This document shows, piece after piece, positions 48,058 through 62,400 of a stretch of 64,000 nt of DNA. The position numbers and the translations under genes were made by a program. This DNA is from Ailurus styani. Its lineage: Eukaryota > Chordata > Mammalia > Carnivora > Ailuridae. Position 1 is the first letter of the stretch. Each line of letters begins with the position of its first letter. The DNA lies in the NCBI GenBank assembly GCA_002007465.1, contig LNAC01000001.1:8704139-8768138 (forward strand). The letters run 5' to 3'. A model generated the notes under the pieces. The model was not told where the DNA came from. It worked only from the letters and a program-made list of their open reading frames with translations, and made no database searches.

Positions 48058-48273
48058 AGGGGCACCTGGGTGGTTCAGTCGGTTAAGCATCCGACTCTTG
48101 GTTTCGGCTCAAGTCATGATCTTGGGGTCATGGGATCGAGCCCCATGTTGGGCTCCAAGCTCAGTGCAGAATTTGCTTGAGCTTCTCTCTCCCTCTGCCC
48201 CTCCCCCTGCTCACGCATGCACCTGCGCACATGCTCTCTCTAAAATAAATAAATTAATCTTTAAAAAAAAAAG
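48058..48273 (+). repeat. Can-SINE
   Basis: GGGGCACCTGGGTGGTTCAG head, CT-rich middle, AAAATAAATAAATTAATC and poly-A tail. Confidence 0.93.
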
Positions 48274-48337
48274 GAGACTACATTTGTATCTTTGCCCCAT
48301 AATATTCAGATGAAAGAAATTCCACGGTAATTTTTCC

Positions 48338-48536
48338 TTTTTTTTTTTTTAAAGATTTTATTTATTTGACAGACAGAGAGAGATCACAAGTAGGCAGAGA
48401 GGCAGGCAGAGAGAAAGGAGGAAGCAGGCTCCCTGCCAAGCAGGGAGCCCGATGCAGGGCTCGATCCCAGGACCCTGAGATCATGACCTGAGCTGAAGGC
48501 AGAGGCTTTAACCCACTGAGCCACCGAGGCGCCCCC
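48338..48536 (-). repeat. Can-SINE
   Basis: Reverse orientation: AAAGATTTTATTTATTTGAC to GAGCCACCGAGGCGCCCC, flanked by CCACGGTAATTTTTCC copies as target-site duplication. Confidence 0.94.
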
Positions 48537-49299
48537 ACGGTAATTTTTCCTAATCAACTGCTGCCACAAGCCTCTCATTCACCAGTGTTGATGAGAAGGC
48601 CCACACCCACTGTTCTTCCAGGGGTCGTCCCTGAGTGGTTAACTGACACTGCACTAATCCTGGTCTTCCCATCCACCCACCGCTAAAGCTGGTGGAGGCA
48701 GGTCTTGCTGCACCTGCTTTCTGCCCAGGCCAGCTGGCTCACAAAGCGGTGGATGACCCTTGTGTCTGAGCCCTAAACTTAGTGCCCAGGCCTTAGTGAC
48801 CCTCAGGCCACCAGCCCAAAAACTGCTTTGTGGGGCAAAAAACTCTATTTTTGAAGAAGGTCCAGCCCAAGTTTTCTTAGTAGAATAGAGGAAGAGATTC
48901 CCACTGAATACATTTTTAAGGGAAAAAGACAAAAAGTAAACTTGTGTTTTGATGACATCATGGATTATGCTTATTTAGCAGATCACTTATACTAGCAAAT
49001 TTCTAAAGGATGAAGATAATTTTTAAGTAAATTATAAAATAATAAAATAAATGGCTTCTCATCACACACAGGCTCCCGCCTATTCTTAAAGAATTTATGA
49101 CTCACAAACCAGCCCTGGAAAGAATCTTAATTATATTTTTCTTTACCCAACAGACCTGCTCTTCAAACTTTTTTTTTTTTTTGTCCTATTTGTACGGCAA
49201 CTGGGGAAGTTGGTTATTTAAAGGAATCCATCAGGACCCCGCTCGTACATTAAAATGACATTTCCTAGTGATTTGGGGGTGGGGGAATCAGACCTTTTT

Positions 49300-49470
49300 T
49301 TTTCCAGTTTGATTGAGATAGGCACTTGTAGGTTAAGGTACATAGCATAACAATGTGAGTTACTTAACACACAGCATGACAACTGTACTAAGTCTAGTTA
49401 CTATCCAGCCTCTCATACAGATGCAAAAACAGAAATAAGAAGGACTGTGTTTTTCCCTTGCGATGAGACC
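49300..49470 (+). repeat. L1 3'-UTR-like fragment
   Basis: CAGTTTGATTGAGATAGGCA and later GTTAAGGTACATAGCATAAC resemble the 3' UTR of old L1M elements. Confidence 0.5.
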
Positions 49471-50014
49471 TCTTAGGATCTACTGTCTGAACAGCCGTGG
49501 TGACTGTCCTGGACACACGGTGCCTCCCGGCCCTGCTGCTTCTTTGTCACCTAATTGGAGCTGGGCTTCTTATTCATCAGATTGCTCCAAGGTTTAGTTT
49601 AGTTCTCTTCACTTTTAGCTTACATTTTTCCTTCCTGTTGGCTGAGAAAGGGAAATTAAAGAGGCTGATTGATTGGCCTTGTGTCTGAAGAGCAGGAACA
49701 CGCCAGTGTCCAAGACCCCTTCCCTTCTCACTTGGGAACTCCCACAGCTGCAGCTAAAGGTGTAAAGGTGCCCCTCAGTTACCGGATCCCAGAACTAGCC
49801 AGGCCCCGGGCGAACATCCACGCCCGGTCCTCGCTCCTTCCCTCCATTTCACAGATGAGACCACAGAGCTTCAGGGGGTCAGTGGAGTAGACCCGACCCC
49901 TCCTCCTCCCACTGGTCACTCTGCCTCTGAAAAGGCGTCCTGAGGAAGGGCTGCTGCAGGTGGGGGCAGAGAGCTGCTGGTCATCTGGACAGTTCAGCTG
50001 GGGGTGCATGTGCT

Positions 50015-50109
50015 GGGACGGGGCGCGTGTGGCGGGACGGGGCGCGTGTGCGGGGACGGGGCGCGTGTGCCGGGACGGGGTGCGTGTGATGGGACGGGGT
50101 GCGTGTGCT
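50015..50109 (+). repeat. 19-base GC-rich minisatellite, five units
   Basis: Five tandem units of GGGACGGGGYGCGTGTGNN with variation mainly in the last two bases, preceded by a degenerate unit. Confidence 0.93.
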
Positions 50110-52470
50110 GGGACAGCCCTCGTTGGGGGGAGGGGCAGCTCATGCAGCTTCTTCTCCGCGCAGGTGCCCTTGGCAGTTAGTATGTTCCGGAAGAAGGACT
50201 GAGAAAACTGTCTATTAATGAGTATCCATCACAGCCCCCACGGTGCCCCAGAAGCCCTGGTACAAGGGGCAGATTATCTTAGTGCCCTTTGTGTGGCAAT
50301 GCTTATGGCCGAGGCTGCCGAGGAATCGGGGCAGCTTCCTGTTCCTGCTGCCAACACGGATTGCCCAACTCCCCTCTATCACCTCAGCTCAGTCATCTTG
50401 TGTCCGCTGTTCCGCGCTGTGAGGACTTAATCTTTTCCCACCTCTTCCTGGTCCCTCTTTCGACACGCTCTTCTGGAACCACAGCAGCTGCTATCCTAGC
50501 TTCCCCTTTGCCTTTCTGGCTTCCAGGACCTTCCTCCGCACCCTGTCCCCAGCCCGCCCCGTGCCTGGGCGGCCCTGTCTCTGAACTTGCACTTGGCCCC
50601 ACCAGGGAGTCCGGGCTCCTTGTCCCCCGCCCGGCTGCTGCTGCAGGACCCCCCGCTGCACGGGTACCTGCCCATCTCCCTCTGGACTGCTTTCCTATTG
50701 CCACGGGCCTGGAACAGCTCTCCCTCCCAGCGTCTCTCCCACAGCTTCCTCTCCCCGTCGATCTCTGTTTTCCTTTGCCTCAGGATGTGTCAAGTGTGTT
50801 GCAACCATCTGTCATCACGAGCTTGTGATCGAACACTCCAAGCGTCAGCATCTGCATGTAGGTGTCCCCCGTCAGGGCATCGGGCCAGGGCTTGCTGGCC
50901 ACACCGTGCTCATCCCAGAACATGGAGATATAACATCCGGAGATCTCTGGACAAGAAGGGACTCGCTAAGAAGTCAACGTACCCCCTCCACCCCCGTCTT
51001 CAGGCTAGAATATCTCTTCGAACCAGCCCCCGATGGTGAAACCTGCACATCGTGCAAGGTGTTCAAAAGCAAGGGCTCACTGCCCTCAGTCACCCCTTCT
51101 CGTGGAAAATAAAGCACAAAAGCCACGAGAATAAAAGTTGTTAAACATGACCCAAAATAAGGAAGAGAAAACACCCATTTTCCTTTGTCCCAGCACTGCT
51201 GGGCTAATACTCTCCCCCCATCCTCCTGGGAGACCCGCACAAACAGGAATGAGCTGGACTGGCCCAGGGGCGTGCCTCTCGAGCTCCCGCCTGGCGGCAC
51301 GCAGCATCTCCCCACTATCACCAAGTGCACGCGTGTGCACGCGCAAACCTGCACAGAGAACAAAAGAAGGATTCAGGCAGAAGTCAGGTATTAAACCAAG
51401 CCTGCCATCCAGAATTTCTTCAAAATTCATTTTGAATGTTGTCTTATAGATGGTGTCATCTCTCAGGTTCACATGGTATATGAATTCACCTTCTAGCACA
51501 TACCATAGTTCATGGCCCCGTCCCTTGTTCTGAAGGGACCACTTCCATGAACTTCAAAGAGTAACTGTTTGATCGTTTCATCCTCCCTGATTCCGTAAAC
51601 TTGTCTCCAATCCCACTCCAGCTTCCTCTTCTATTCCAAAGCTCCTTCCTTCATCTTTCTTCAGGTGGTGGCGTATCTGTGTGTATGAACATCTTAGTGT
51701 CTTCCCACTATTCCTTGAAGGGCAATGATTACAATTCTGAAAGTCCTTTTTTTCCCCTCTTAGCTCATCACAGAAAAGCCTAAACCATTTGTACTTTAGG
51801 CATAAAGGGGCTTTTCCTCCCTAACTGTAGGTGCTCATTTGACCATGTAGGTGCTGACAGCCTCCTGAGAGTTCGTTTACTTTCTCCTGTTTCTTTGCCT
51901 GAGGAGTCACGTACCACTCAGTCATGTGCCTTTCGGAGGGGTTTTGTTGTTTCTTCATTCTCTTCCACTGAGGGCTGGAAGAAGAGTGCTCGCAGTACTC
52001 ATGCCGTACAAGCCATCCCAGTGTCTATGGCTAGAGAGGACAAGCCCTCTTTTTTTTCTGTTCCAATTCAAAAAAATCAGGAAAGGACTCTGATTGGCCT
52101 CATTGAGGTCAGAGGCTCACCTCTCATCCAATCTTCAAAGGGCAGTTGCTGAGGTCTCAAGAACATGGCAACTCCCCACTCAAATGGTTTGAAGCAGTTT
52201 CCAAAAGCAAAAGGAAGGCTATTTTCAAAAGAATCAAAGACGAAATACTCCAAATAGTAGAAACCTGCAATAAAGTATTTATAAGTCTGCATGTAGGTGT
52301 AATGAGTTATGATGACATCACTGCCTGGAGACATGTTTACACACAATAAATGCATTGAACAGATGTTATCAAAATGCGAATAGCTATTATAAGATGGCAA
52401 ACCATAGATATGAATAACTTTATATTTTGGAATTTAATGGCAAGGATTAAAATAAGAAGTGCAAAATTCA

Positions 52471-52688
52471 GGGCGCCTGGGTGGCTCAGTCGGTTAGGTG
52501 TCTGCCTTTGGCTCAGGTCATGATCCCAGGATCCTGGGATCAAGCCCTGCATTGGGCTTCCTGCTCATCAGGGAGCCTGTTTCTCCCTCTCCCTCTGCCT
52601 GCCACTCCCCCTGCTTATGTTCCCTCAAATAAATGAGGGAATTTGTGCTCTCCCTCAAATAAATAAATACAATCTTTTAAAAAAAAAG
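52471..52688 (+). repeat. Can-SINE with internal duplication
   Basis: GGGCGCCTGGGTGGCTCAGT head. Near the tail TCCCTCAAATAAATGAGGGA and TCCCTCAAATAAATAAATAC show a local duplication before the poly-A. AAGAAATGCAAA near 52.69 kb repeats AAGAAGTGCAAA at the 5' side. Confidence 0.92.
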
Positions 52689-52739
52689 AAATGCAAACTT
52701 TATGCAGGAAAATGCAGCAAAAGGGGAAAAGGAGGACAT

Positions 52740-53300
52740 AACAAAATGTCATGGTCTAAGTAAAGGCAGGAGGAAAGGAAAAAAGAGGCAAATAGAAAGG
52801 ATGGTAGGCACAAAGTATAAGAGAAGATCTTTACAATCAGTTCAAATATATAAGAAATCACAATAAATGTAAATAGGTTATGCTCACTCTTTAAAAGAAA
52901 AGGACTATCCATTTGTATTTTTTTAAACATCAAGCTATAGCCTGTCTATAAAGTTATGCCTAAAACAAGATGGCATAGAAAATATTGGGAAAGGCTGTAC
53001 ATCCCATGTAAGTACCAAACCAAAATTGGCATGGTGACGTTAATTTATAGCAAAATACGATATAACTTATGGTAAAAATCACTAATAGAAATAAAGAGGA
53101 GTGCCACATAGTAATAAAAGAAACATTCCACCAAACTTTGGTCACATCTGTCAAAGTAATCTTGAAACACGTCAAGCAAAAACTGACACAATGGCAAAGA
53201 GAAATTCATAAAACCACAGGCATGGTGGGGGTTTTAGCATGTTTTTCTCAGACACTTACAGATCAATCAGGCAGAAGAGATGCATATGGAAGAGAGACAT
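52740..53300 (+). repeat. L1 ORF2 remnant
   Basis: CACAATAAATGTAAATAGGT, AGCAAAAACTGACACAATGG and CAAAGAGAAATTCATAAAAC match sense-strand L1 ORF2-type sequence. Diverged and interrupted by stops. Confidence 0.6.
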
Positions 53301-53349
53301 TAGTCACCATCCATGATGAAGAGCCAACCACTAGCACAATTCCAGGAAA

Positions 53350-56300
53350 ATTGTAGAAGGGGTAGTAAGTTTCCACACTGTGATTGTGAATGTCCTTTCT
53401 CTTAGCCTGAAAATCATCTGCCCCTGAATAGCCCGACTGAAAAATAATTGCTACTGGGAAACAGTTATGTAACCTGGAATACAAGACCCATTTGTAGAAC
53501 TTGCCAAAGGGAGACAATTTTATAAAAACAAGAGCAAAGCAGTTCTTGACTTTTTATCATTTCATCAGTTTGGGGAAAAATGGTGTCAGGCTTAGGGAAC
53601 AGGAAGGCCAGTAACCTCTCCCATGGTCTCCACCCTAAGACCTGTGACCTACTGACTGGGGGCCTAGTAACCCTTCAGGAACACTTTCTAGGGCAGAAGT
53701 TCCCACCCAGAATATTGGCAGGAACCTGAAGAATATAAGACACAAACGACATTAAAGATTACAACAGAATTTTCATGCTGTCTATAAAAGCATCCACCGT
53801 TAGGGGGATAGTCACTCAATCGCCCTTTGCGACCCTATTTCTGTTTCATCAGGAACATTTATTGCCAACTATATTGTCTTACACACTCACATTCTCACCT
53901 CCGCATCTGTCTCTGACCCAATTTCACGCTAAGCCTCCTAGAAGTAAGATCAGGGAAAGAGCTCCCTCACTTCAAAGGCCTCACCTAGTTCAGTGAGCCG
54001 ACAAGCAGCACCCCAACAGCAAGATATCACAACAATGTATTTTAAGTGTTTTCCACCTCTACTGACCCTCCTTGGGGAGAGTTTGTAACATATTGAGGAG
54101 CCACAGCCCAACACTTGAGAACCACCGTCCTAGGGTTTCACTACCCTTACATCCTACAAGTTTTCGCTTTATAATGTTTTGTTTTAGTTCAAGTCAGTTC
54201 CTGGGAGGAGAGAGTGAAGAGTTAATCTCCATCATGCACTCAGAAAGAATATATAGAGCGATAGCTCCATGTCAGGTCCTGGGCCAGGTATTGGAATTCA
54301 AAATGAGTAAAAGAAGGTCTCTTCTCTTGAAGAGTTTATGATGCAACGGGAAAACACATACAAGCTGGTGAAAACAACGGAGCATGATAAGGTAATAAAG
54401 AGGCTTATGTGGACACCTCGGAAACCCCCGCCGGAGGGGCGCACAGGTCAAGAGCATTAGTCATAATGGGGATGCTTGAGCCAAGTCACGAAAGAAAAGA
54501 GGCCGCAGTGGAGAGGCAAGGGGAGGCAAGGGGAGGGATGGCAGGTGGGGAGGGCTTTCAGGGCAGGGGGATTAGTCCATACAGGGCCATGAAGAAAAAA
54601 CAAAGCACAGACACGCTGGGAAAATTGAGAGTGAAGCATAGCATCCAGGAAGGCGAGTTATGAGAGCTGGGGTTCCAGAAGCACATAGTTGCCAGATCGT
54701 GGTGGACCTTGTGTGTGCACTTGATCCAGGAGAGATGGTACATCTGTGGCTGCAGAATGAGGCTCAGCTTTATCTCTACAGAAATTTTGAATGGATCTAG
54801 AGGTCTGTAATATCCACCTCTATGCTCTGGGTTTTTCCTTTGGGCTTTGAATCAATTCTTTAGCCTTTTGTCCTGTTTCCAGGTGCTATCAGACAATCTT
54901 CTAGAAGCCTTCAGTGCCCATTGTCTACAAAACAGACTTCCACATTTGACAATCAAGGCACTCCACTATCTCCATGCAATCTCCCAGTTTCTGCACAACC
55001 TTTTCTCCTGTCCGACCCATGTCCCACTAACAGCCCTATCCTGCTTCAACTCATCTCATTTGCTTACAACAGTTCAGCTCTTTCTGCAAACTTATTTACC
55101 CCCCAAGACCTACCTTGAGCTGTCACCTTTGAAGGAGCATGAGAAAATGCCCACTGATGGGGTATTTCATTTATTCATCTAGCACTGTCAAATTTCTTGT
55201 ATGTCTACTTCTTATCTCCTAACCAAATTCTGAGCTCCTGGGGTAAGGAATGTGCTCGTAATGACACACTTTGCTTTTCAAAATGTAGGTTGGGTTAACA
55301 TGGATCAGAACCTGAGTTTTGTTCTATCATTGTGAGATGAGAGATCTGTGGTCGTGAAGAGAATGCTAAACCCTAGCACCAACCTAAGACATCTTCACTT
55401 AATAGAGTGCAAAAGACCAGACAAAGACCCACACTTTCACTATAGGATTTCAGACTATTTACTGGTGCCTGCATTGCCAAAGTCATCTCCTGGCCCTCCA
55501 GCCATATCAGTAAATGCCAACATCCATAAAAGTCTGGATCACCAAACAGCAAGATATGAAAAATATTTGCCTCTGAAAGTGGCAATGTAAATTTACAAGG
55601 GGAATTTCCCCTCCTACTATGTAAACTTTGACATAGTTTAAATCTATTGTGCATACTTAAAATACATTCATAATAAAACCAACTACCAAAGTTTTAATGC
55701 AAAATGACCAAAAAGCTTACAAAAATAATATCGTATTTGGATGTTGTGTTCCTTGCCAAAAACTCAACATCCAACGAGTCACACATTCAGCAAACATTAC
55801 TAAAGCGAAGATGACCATAACAACCATAAAGGAAACATTTTAATTCGCATAAGCTGTGTCAGTCTTGTTTGAATTTATAAGAACTTCGGGAAAGACATAT
55901 TGGATGGCTCAGTGCTCTATATGAGCCCATGATTTTTCTCTTAATACATTTTTCTACCACAAATAGAGAAGCCGAAACCATTCCATGGACCCTTAAAACA
56001 CCCATGGAAGCACTTATGCTGGTTGATGGAGTTTCTGCCACAGAACAGTGGTCTGAGAATCAGACATCATCATTTACTCCACCAATGTGTATTGGGTCTC
56101 CTGTGTGCCAGGCACTCATTGTGCAGTGAGCCAAGAACACAGGGGTGCTGCCTACCTGGAGCTTCTAGACTGCAGGAGGAACAATAAATTAGCAAGCATG
56201 TGGGGAAAGAGGGACTGAATCAGCATTTCTCTCCTCTATCCATTCCTAATTTATTTTAGTCCCCTCAGTACCTTATTCAGTAACTTACTTAATGACCACC

Positions 56301-58072
56301 AGAAAAGAACCGTGTGATCTGTTCAAGATTTGCCTCATCCCTTCCCCTAAGGCTTTTACTGGGACAGCTTGCTTGAACTTGACCATAAAAATACTTCCAA
56401 CTTGAGTTAAGAGCCATAAAGGCAGTTCTCATTAGTATGGGTGTTCTAATCAGAGCATTTAGACCTTTCCCTAGGAAAGATCTTTCCCTGAAAAAGACCC
56501 TTCCCTGAGAAAGACATCTCCTCCATGGAGATCCGGATTCTGTCCTTGGTCAAATTTGAGATTCAAGGAAGAAGACGGGTCAGCCCACTGGACACTCAGC
56601 TTCAAAAAGAGAAAAGGGCTGGTGAAAAGTAGAAATGCCATTACCATTTTGCATCCTGATGGACTTCAAGAATAGTTCACTATAAGTGCTCCTTGCTTTT
56701 CCTGGTAATTTCTTTTGATCCACATGTTCCAAAAGCCAGTCCCACAGACTTATAGAATTGAGGACACTGAGTGAGTGGGGGGTGTGTGCATTTTCCAGAC
56801 ATGGGTAGAGTTCATGGCTTCCCTCCAAATCTCAGGAGAGTCTGAGCTATACAGGCTGATGCCTGAAGTGCAGGAATCCATGCTCTCCAGTCATGGTTAC
56901 CCACAGGAGGGTACCCAACCTCTCCCGGAAGACCAGACGACATGACAATAGTAAGCTCTACCAGGCTCTGCGCATCGTGCCGAGAACCGTAGCAGCATTA
57001 ATCTCATGTATCTTCACAGAGTTTCTAAGACAAGTACAAATGTGATCACACCCACTTTACAGAATAATTAAGTGGTTCTGGGACTTCATGCTTAACTACT
57101 ACCTTACATTTGCTCTTCCTATGGTCAGAAATGCTCGCCACCTCCCATGGCAGCCAAGGAGCACTATGATTACAAAGATCCTCTAGCTTATTCCCTTTGT
57201 TGTTAAAACTGGATCCAGATCCAGGTGCCAGAAGGTGTCTCTGGCAAAATTGGATTTAGAAAAAAAAAGGAAATCCAGACAGGTTCCCAAGATCTCACAG
57301 TGCTAGGAGCTGTGACGCCCAGTGCACACCTATTTCAAAGAACCATTGTGCATCTTAATTACAGGTAAATAGATGGACATAATAGTCTCTGTTGACTCTT
57401 TTCAGGTCAATTAGCCACTTAATTATGGTCAGCTCACAGGGTGAAAAACCCAAGTTCCCCACCCCCTGTCAAGACGTTTTGCCAAAGCTTGTCATCCAAC
57501 CCAATTCAACCACAGTCTATGTAGTGTGTACCACTTAACAAGGCAATAGGCCCCAGGTAACTGTGGGAGGGAAGGTGGTCACAAAGTTGAATAAAACATT
57601 TCATATATCCCTCTTGGCAAAAAAATAATGATGTAGGGTACCTTTTCTGTAATCAATACAGTTCTAAAAATTGGGCACAAATCATTGTTTTAAGAGGTCA
57701 GACTGAAGAGTGATAATGGGGATGATGATGACCACTGTCACCTCCCTTTAACAAGGACCAACCTCAGGACTGCTGTGTTATATGAAGTGTCTCAAAACCC
57801 CACCACAGTTCTATAAGGTAGATTTTATTGGCCCATTTTAGAGATGAAATAAAGTAAAAAAAAAATGCCCAGTGACACACAGCTAATAACTAAGTGAGCT
57901 GAGCAACAGCTGAACCCCAATTCTATCCACCTCCAGAGCCCTGCTTGCTTCCCACTGGCTCCTGCTGCAAAACTTTTGTTGTGATGTGAACACTCCCTCT
58001 GGCTCATCTCTTTTACATATTTGATTTTCCAAGAAGCATATTCAAAATAGCAATTTAAAAAATACGGTGTAG
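53350..58072. other. Intergenic sequence without a recognised gene
   Basis: L2-like minus-strand pieces occur near 54.23-54.45 and 56.07-56.21 kb, and a MIR-like piece at 57.75-57.95 kb (minus). No coding exon is recognised. Confidence 0.55.
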
Positions 58073-58252
58073 GGTGCCTGGGTGGCTCAGTTACTTAAGC
58101 TTCTGACTCCTGACTTCAGCTCAGGTCATGATCTCAGGGTCATGAGTTCAAGCCCCACATCGGGCTCCATGCTGGGTGTGGAGCCTGCTTAAGATTCTCT
58201 CTCCCTCTCCTTCTGCTCCTCCCCCCAACCCTGCTCTAAAAAAAAAAAAAAT
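58073..58252 (+). repeat. Can-SINE
   Basis: GGGTGCCTGGGTGGCTCAGT head, CT-rich middle, poly-A tail. It lacks the AAATAAA block. Confidence 0.92.
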
Positions 58253-59192
58253 TCAGTGTAATTCTAGATTGAGCACCACACAACATGGATCCATGATCTA
58301 GGAAAAGTTAAAGCCTTTGTGTTGACCTTCCTTTTCAATGTCATTTTTAAGAAACCTACCATTCACCATTCTCCATTCACTTTATCATGAGTAACTCACG
58401 TCTTCAACCACAAAGCCCAGGGCTAGTGTCCAGAAGACCACCTGGTGGGCAGCTACCCAACCTTAACCGATCAAACTGTTTCCTTGTGCATGAAAATGAG
58501 CACGAGGAATTGTATCAGCCTCCTAGTATTCAATGCAGGGACATTATCCACTGTGTCCATCTCTACATGGTTGTTAATCATTTACAGTATTTCTTTACAG
58601 CTTAGATAATGCCAGTAATGAAGAGTCATGAAATAATCTGCCAGGAAGATTAATTTTCATTGCTCCATCATGTTATAAAACAACCAAATTACCGACATCC
58701 AGGTTATCAAACGCTTGGAGTGTGGGAATACGCTTTTTCCCGACAGTGGCTTTATTATTATGGATAACTCTGATTCCCAAAAGTTTTCTAGGCAAAGTCC
58801 ACCATCCACTATTTTTCAAGCATCAGGCTTCTAAGAGCCGTATATCATACTACTGATTAGTATACTGATCTGATGGGATGTATCAAACGGGTAGAATAAT
58901 AAATTTTTATTTCTTGCAACTGGCATATGCCAAAAATGGTCATAAAACGCCGACTGTTATTACTCCTCATAATGGTTTAACAGAGAGCAATTATAAGATA
59001 TGGTTTACCCAACTGTCCAGTTCTCTAGAGATTAAAAGGAAAATCAATCGCAAAACTCAGTTGGCCCACTCCAAGTGTAATAAGGCCCCAAACGTCATGC
59101 TAATGGAGCTCATAAAGTTGCTAAGATTGTTAATATTTTGAGAAGTTGAACTGTTCTCAAATCTTAGGTAACATCAGAATCAAGAGGTCTTG

Positions 59193-59417
59193 GGGGGGTG
59201 CCTCCATTTGTTAAGGGTTCAACTGGGTGGCTCAGCTGGGTGGCTCAGTTGGTTAAGGGTTCAACTCTTCAGTTCAGCTTAGGACATGATCTCATGGGTC
59301 CTGAGACTGAGCCCCAAGTTGGGCTCTGTGCTCAGCAGGGAGTTTGCTTGAGGATCCTGTCCCTTTGCCCCTCCCCCCCTCTCTCCCCCCCAAATAAACA
59401 AATCTTAAAAAAAAAAA
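59193..59417 (+). repeat. Can-SINE with duplicated head
   Basis: GGGTGGCTCAGCTGGGTGGC shows the tRNA-like head twice, and TTAAGGGTTCAAC also occurs twice. The AGAATCAAGRGGTCT copies on both sides are the target-site duplication. Confidence 0.9.
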
Positions 59418-62400
59418 GAATCAAGGGGTCTGGGAAGGGTTTAGGAACCCTAAAATGAATGAGGTAATTCTGATACAGGTGATTTTTGAGAATTGCGCAT
59501 TGAAGTAGTTGACCTATCTGGGTACAGGGCGGTCTCCCTGGCAGGATGCCCATCATTGACGGTGGGGTCAAGGCACACCTGGTGCAGGGAGCAGACATTA
59601 ACACTTCCAGTTCTTGCTCTCCACTATTCTTTTCAGAGGTAAGAGTTAAGGTGTAAAGATAAAGGCCACTCTAACCTTGGGCAAACTGTCTAATTTGTTT
59701 AGTTAGCAATTCAAAGGCAGGGTTAAGTGGTTATAAGTCATAGAGGCAAGCTTAATTAGAAGAGTTTACCAAGACCCTCCTCCTTCCAGAACCTCCCAGC
59801 CCCTTGACCTTCACAGCCTTCAGCTAATGTCCACCAGCCTCTCACAAATTCCCTCTTTCTTTCCATCGCCAAGCCTCCAGCTGCCTCCCTTTTCCCTTGT
59901 TCTCTGTCATTTGGAATTAAATTAAGCTTAAAGACATTTTTACTTTCACAGCTGTTATTTTAAAAACCAGAGGACCCCTATTTCAAGTTTCATTTATAAA
60001 AGCTTACTAAATATATTTGTGTTTTCTTCCATGTTATCAAAATTTTTTCTTTGCATGATGGGGCCCCTCAGTCACTAATTAACTGCTCATCTCTTCGGTG
60101 CAAGGCTTTGAGTGGGACCTCTGAAAGCACAAAGTGTATATTTTTTACATACCTCTGGGTCTCTTGAGGACAGAGACATGTATCACTCATGTCTGCCTTG
60201 CTTTCCAGTATGCTCAAAAATAGAGTGATTGCTCAAAATATAGCTACTGACTTAAGTGGTTCCAGCCTTCAGAAACTTAACCTCCTGACCAGGAGGCGGT
60301 TGTAAGTGCAGGGAAAAGAAATCCCCACACAGATGTACTCAATTATGATTGTTCCCATGACAAAGTACCATCAGCTGGGTAGTTTAAAACAACACAAAGT
60401 TATCATCTTATAGTTTGGGAGGGCAGAAGAGCAAAATGGGCTTCACAGTTTACGATCAAGGTGTCAGCTGGGCTGTGTTCCTTCTAGAGGTGCTCGGGGA
60501 GGGGCCATTTCCTTGCCTTTCCCAGTTTCTGGTGGTGCTCAGACTCCTTGGCTCTTGTCCCCTCCTCTGCCTTCGAAGTGCATCCCTCTAACCTTGGCTT
60601 CCGTAGTGCCATCTCCTTTCTTTCCTTCTGTCCCTCCTGCCTCCCTCTTATGAGGACCCTTGTGGTCACACTGAACCCATCCAGATAGTCCAGAATAATC
60701 CTCACATCTCAAGATACTTAATTTAATCACATCTGCAAAATCCCTCTTGCTCTGGAGGGTAGCATATTGACAGATTTCAGGGATTGGGATGAAGACATGG
60801 GGGCGGGGTGAAAGTAGGGGTGCTCAGCTGACATCACACAGGCACAGACCTAGGAGTCCAGGAAAGAGGGTTGGGGCAGGGGGAGTCCCCAGATGGGAGT
60901 GGTAGGGACTGGCTTTCTAGAACAATAGGCTTTCCTGCTGAGCCATGAAGGATAGTTCAGGTGGGGAGATAAGAGCAGAGTTTTGGAATCAGGCAAACCC
61001 GAACTTCAGTTTTCTTCTATGTAGACTAAAATAATACCTATTTCATTTATGGTAAGATTAAATAAGATAATATATGTAAAGGGCCTGGCTATGCTATGGA
61101 ACTAATCTATAGAACATTTACAAACATCAGAGATGACGTCCACCTTAACTCATTACGGACTAGTCCCCCTGGAGGCTAAAAGGACACAACAGAAGAGAAA
61201 CTGTCAGTGAAAAATGTAGCATCCTAAGAGTCACCACGTAAACATCTTATGGTGCCACTCTCTTTCCCAGAAGTTACGAGTTCCATATCCAGTGGTCAAG
61301 GTCTCTTGCCAAATTACTTGGCTATTTTCATCCAAAATAAAAAGAAGCTGAGGGTGTGGTCAAGGCAAAGGAAATGCCCTTGGCTCCAGTCAGGAAGCCA
61401 TTTCCATAACAACCCAACACCACAGTGCGTCTGGGCAGCGCCATCTTGGGCTGTGCCTGAGCGCTGGCTATTGTCTGCACCCACTGAGGGAAATGCTTCG
61501 TCCTCAGCTTTCCTCAGAGAAGGTTTCTTTGAAAGCATTGGGTTGGGTTTGTGAGCAAACAAATCAGTCTGATGGGAACTGTGGGTGATGATCCTGGCAG
61601 CTGACTTGGCCGTGCAGCTGGAGGACTCCTAAATGAGCGGAGCCAGCGAGTCTGGAGCATGGGAAGCTCACATTCATCCTCTCTGCGTGCCAGAGCCGTC
61701 GCTCGGGGAGAGAATAAAGTCACAGGAACAAGAAAGTCACAGAAAGACACCCAGTAGCCTCTGGATGTGTTATGGAGAGGTGATATCAGAACACGGGAGG
61801 GGCAGTAGAAAGCAAGAGGTGACACCTCCTGAAGGTGTTGGGTGCCCATCACTCAAGTCCTTCTGCATGACAGTCGCCCAGGTCTGTAAGATTTACATAT
61901 AAAGGGCTCACGCTCCTACGCCACCTGTTGAGGGCATCAACTCAATGCCCATGATTTCTGTAGCTCATACTCAAAGTCACTGTAGGATCCAGCTTCCTGT
62001 GCCCACTGAGCTCCATAGCTGGTCTCACGATGGTATCACCACCTCCCCCATTTGCCCTTGTCTGCCAAGCACTGACCCAAAGTTCCATGAGCAAACCTGC
62101 ACGGAAGTTTGGGGGCATGAAGGGAGTTTATAGAAGAGCGAGGACATTGAGAAGAAATACTTCCTTCGTTTCTTTACGCCTTCAAGAATTTCCCATTGGC
62201 TTCCTGTCATGTGCTGTGCCTCTGGCCCTCTCTGCCCTTGGTTTTTCTGAGCCTACTAACCTTTCTCTCAGGGCTGCCCGGGAAGAATCCAAATTCATCC
62301 CATCTTCTTCAACGAAGCAGTTCAGCCTTCTCCTTTCTTCTTTCTTCTCCTTTCAGATCAGGTGTTCTGCCTTTTCAACCCTAACGGCCTTCCCAGTCTG

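Larger units (their letters stand above)
48540..52470. other. Intergenic sequence without a recognised gene
   Basis: Holds an L1 3'-UTR-like fragment near 49.3 kb and a 19-base minisatellite at 50.0 kb. Open frames around 50.3-51.5 kb overlap on both strands and resemble no family I know. Confidence 0.6.
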
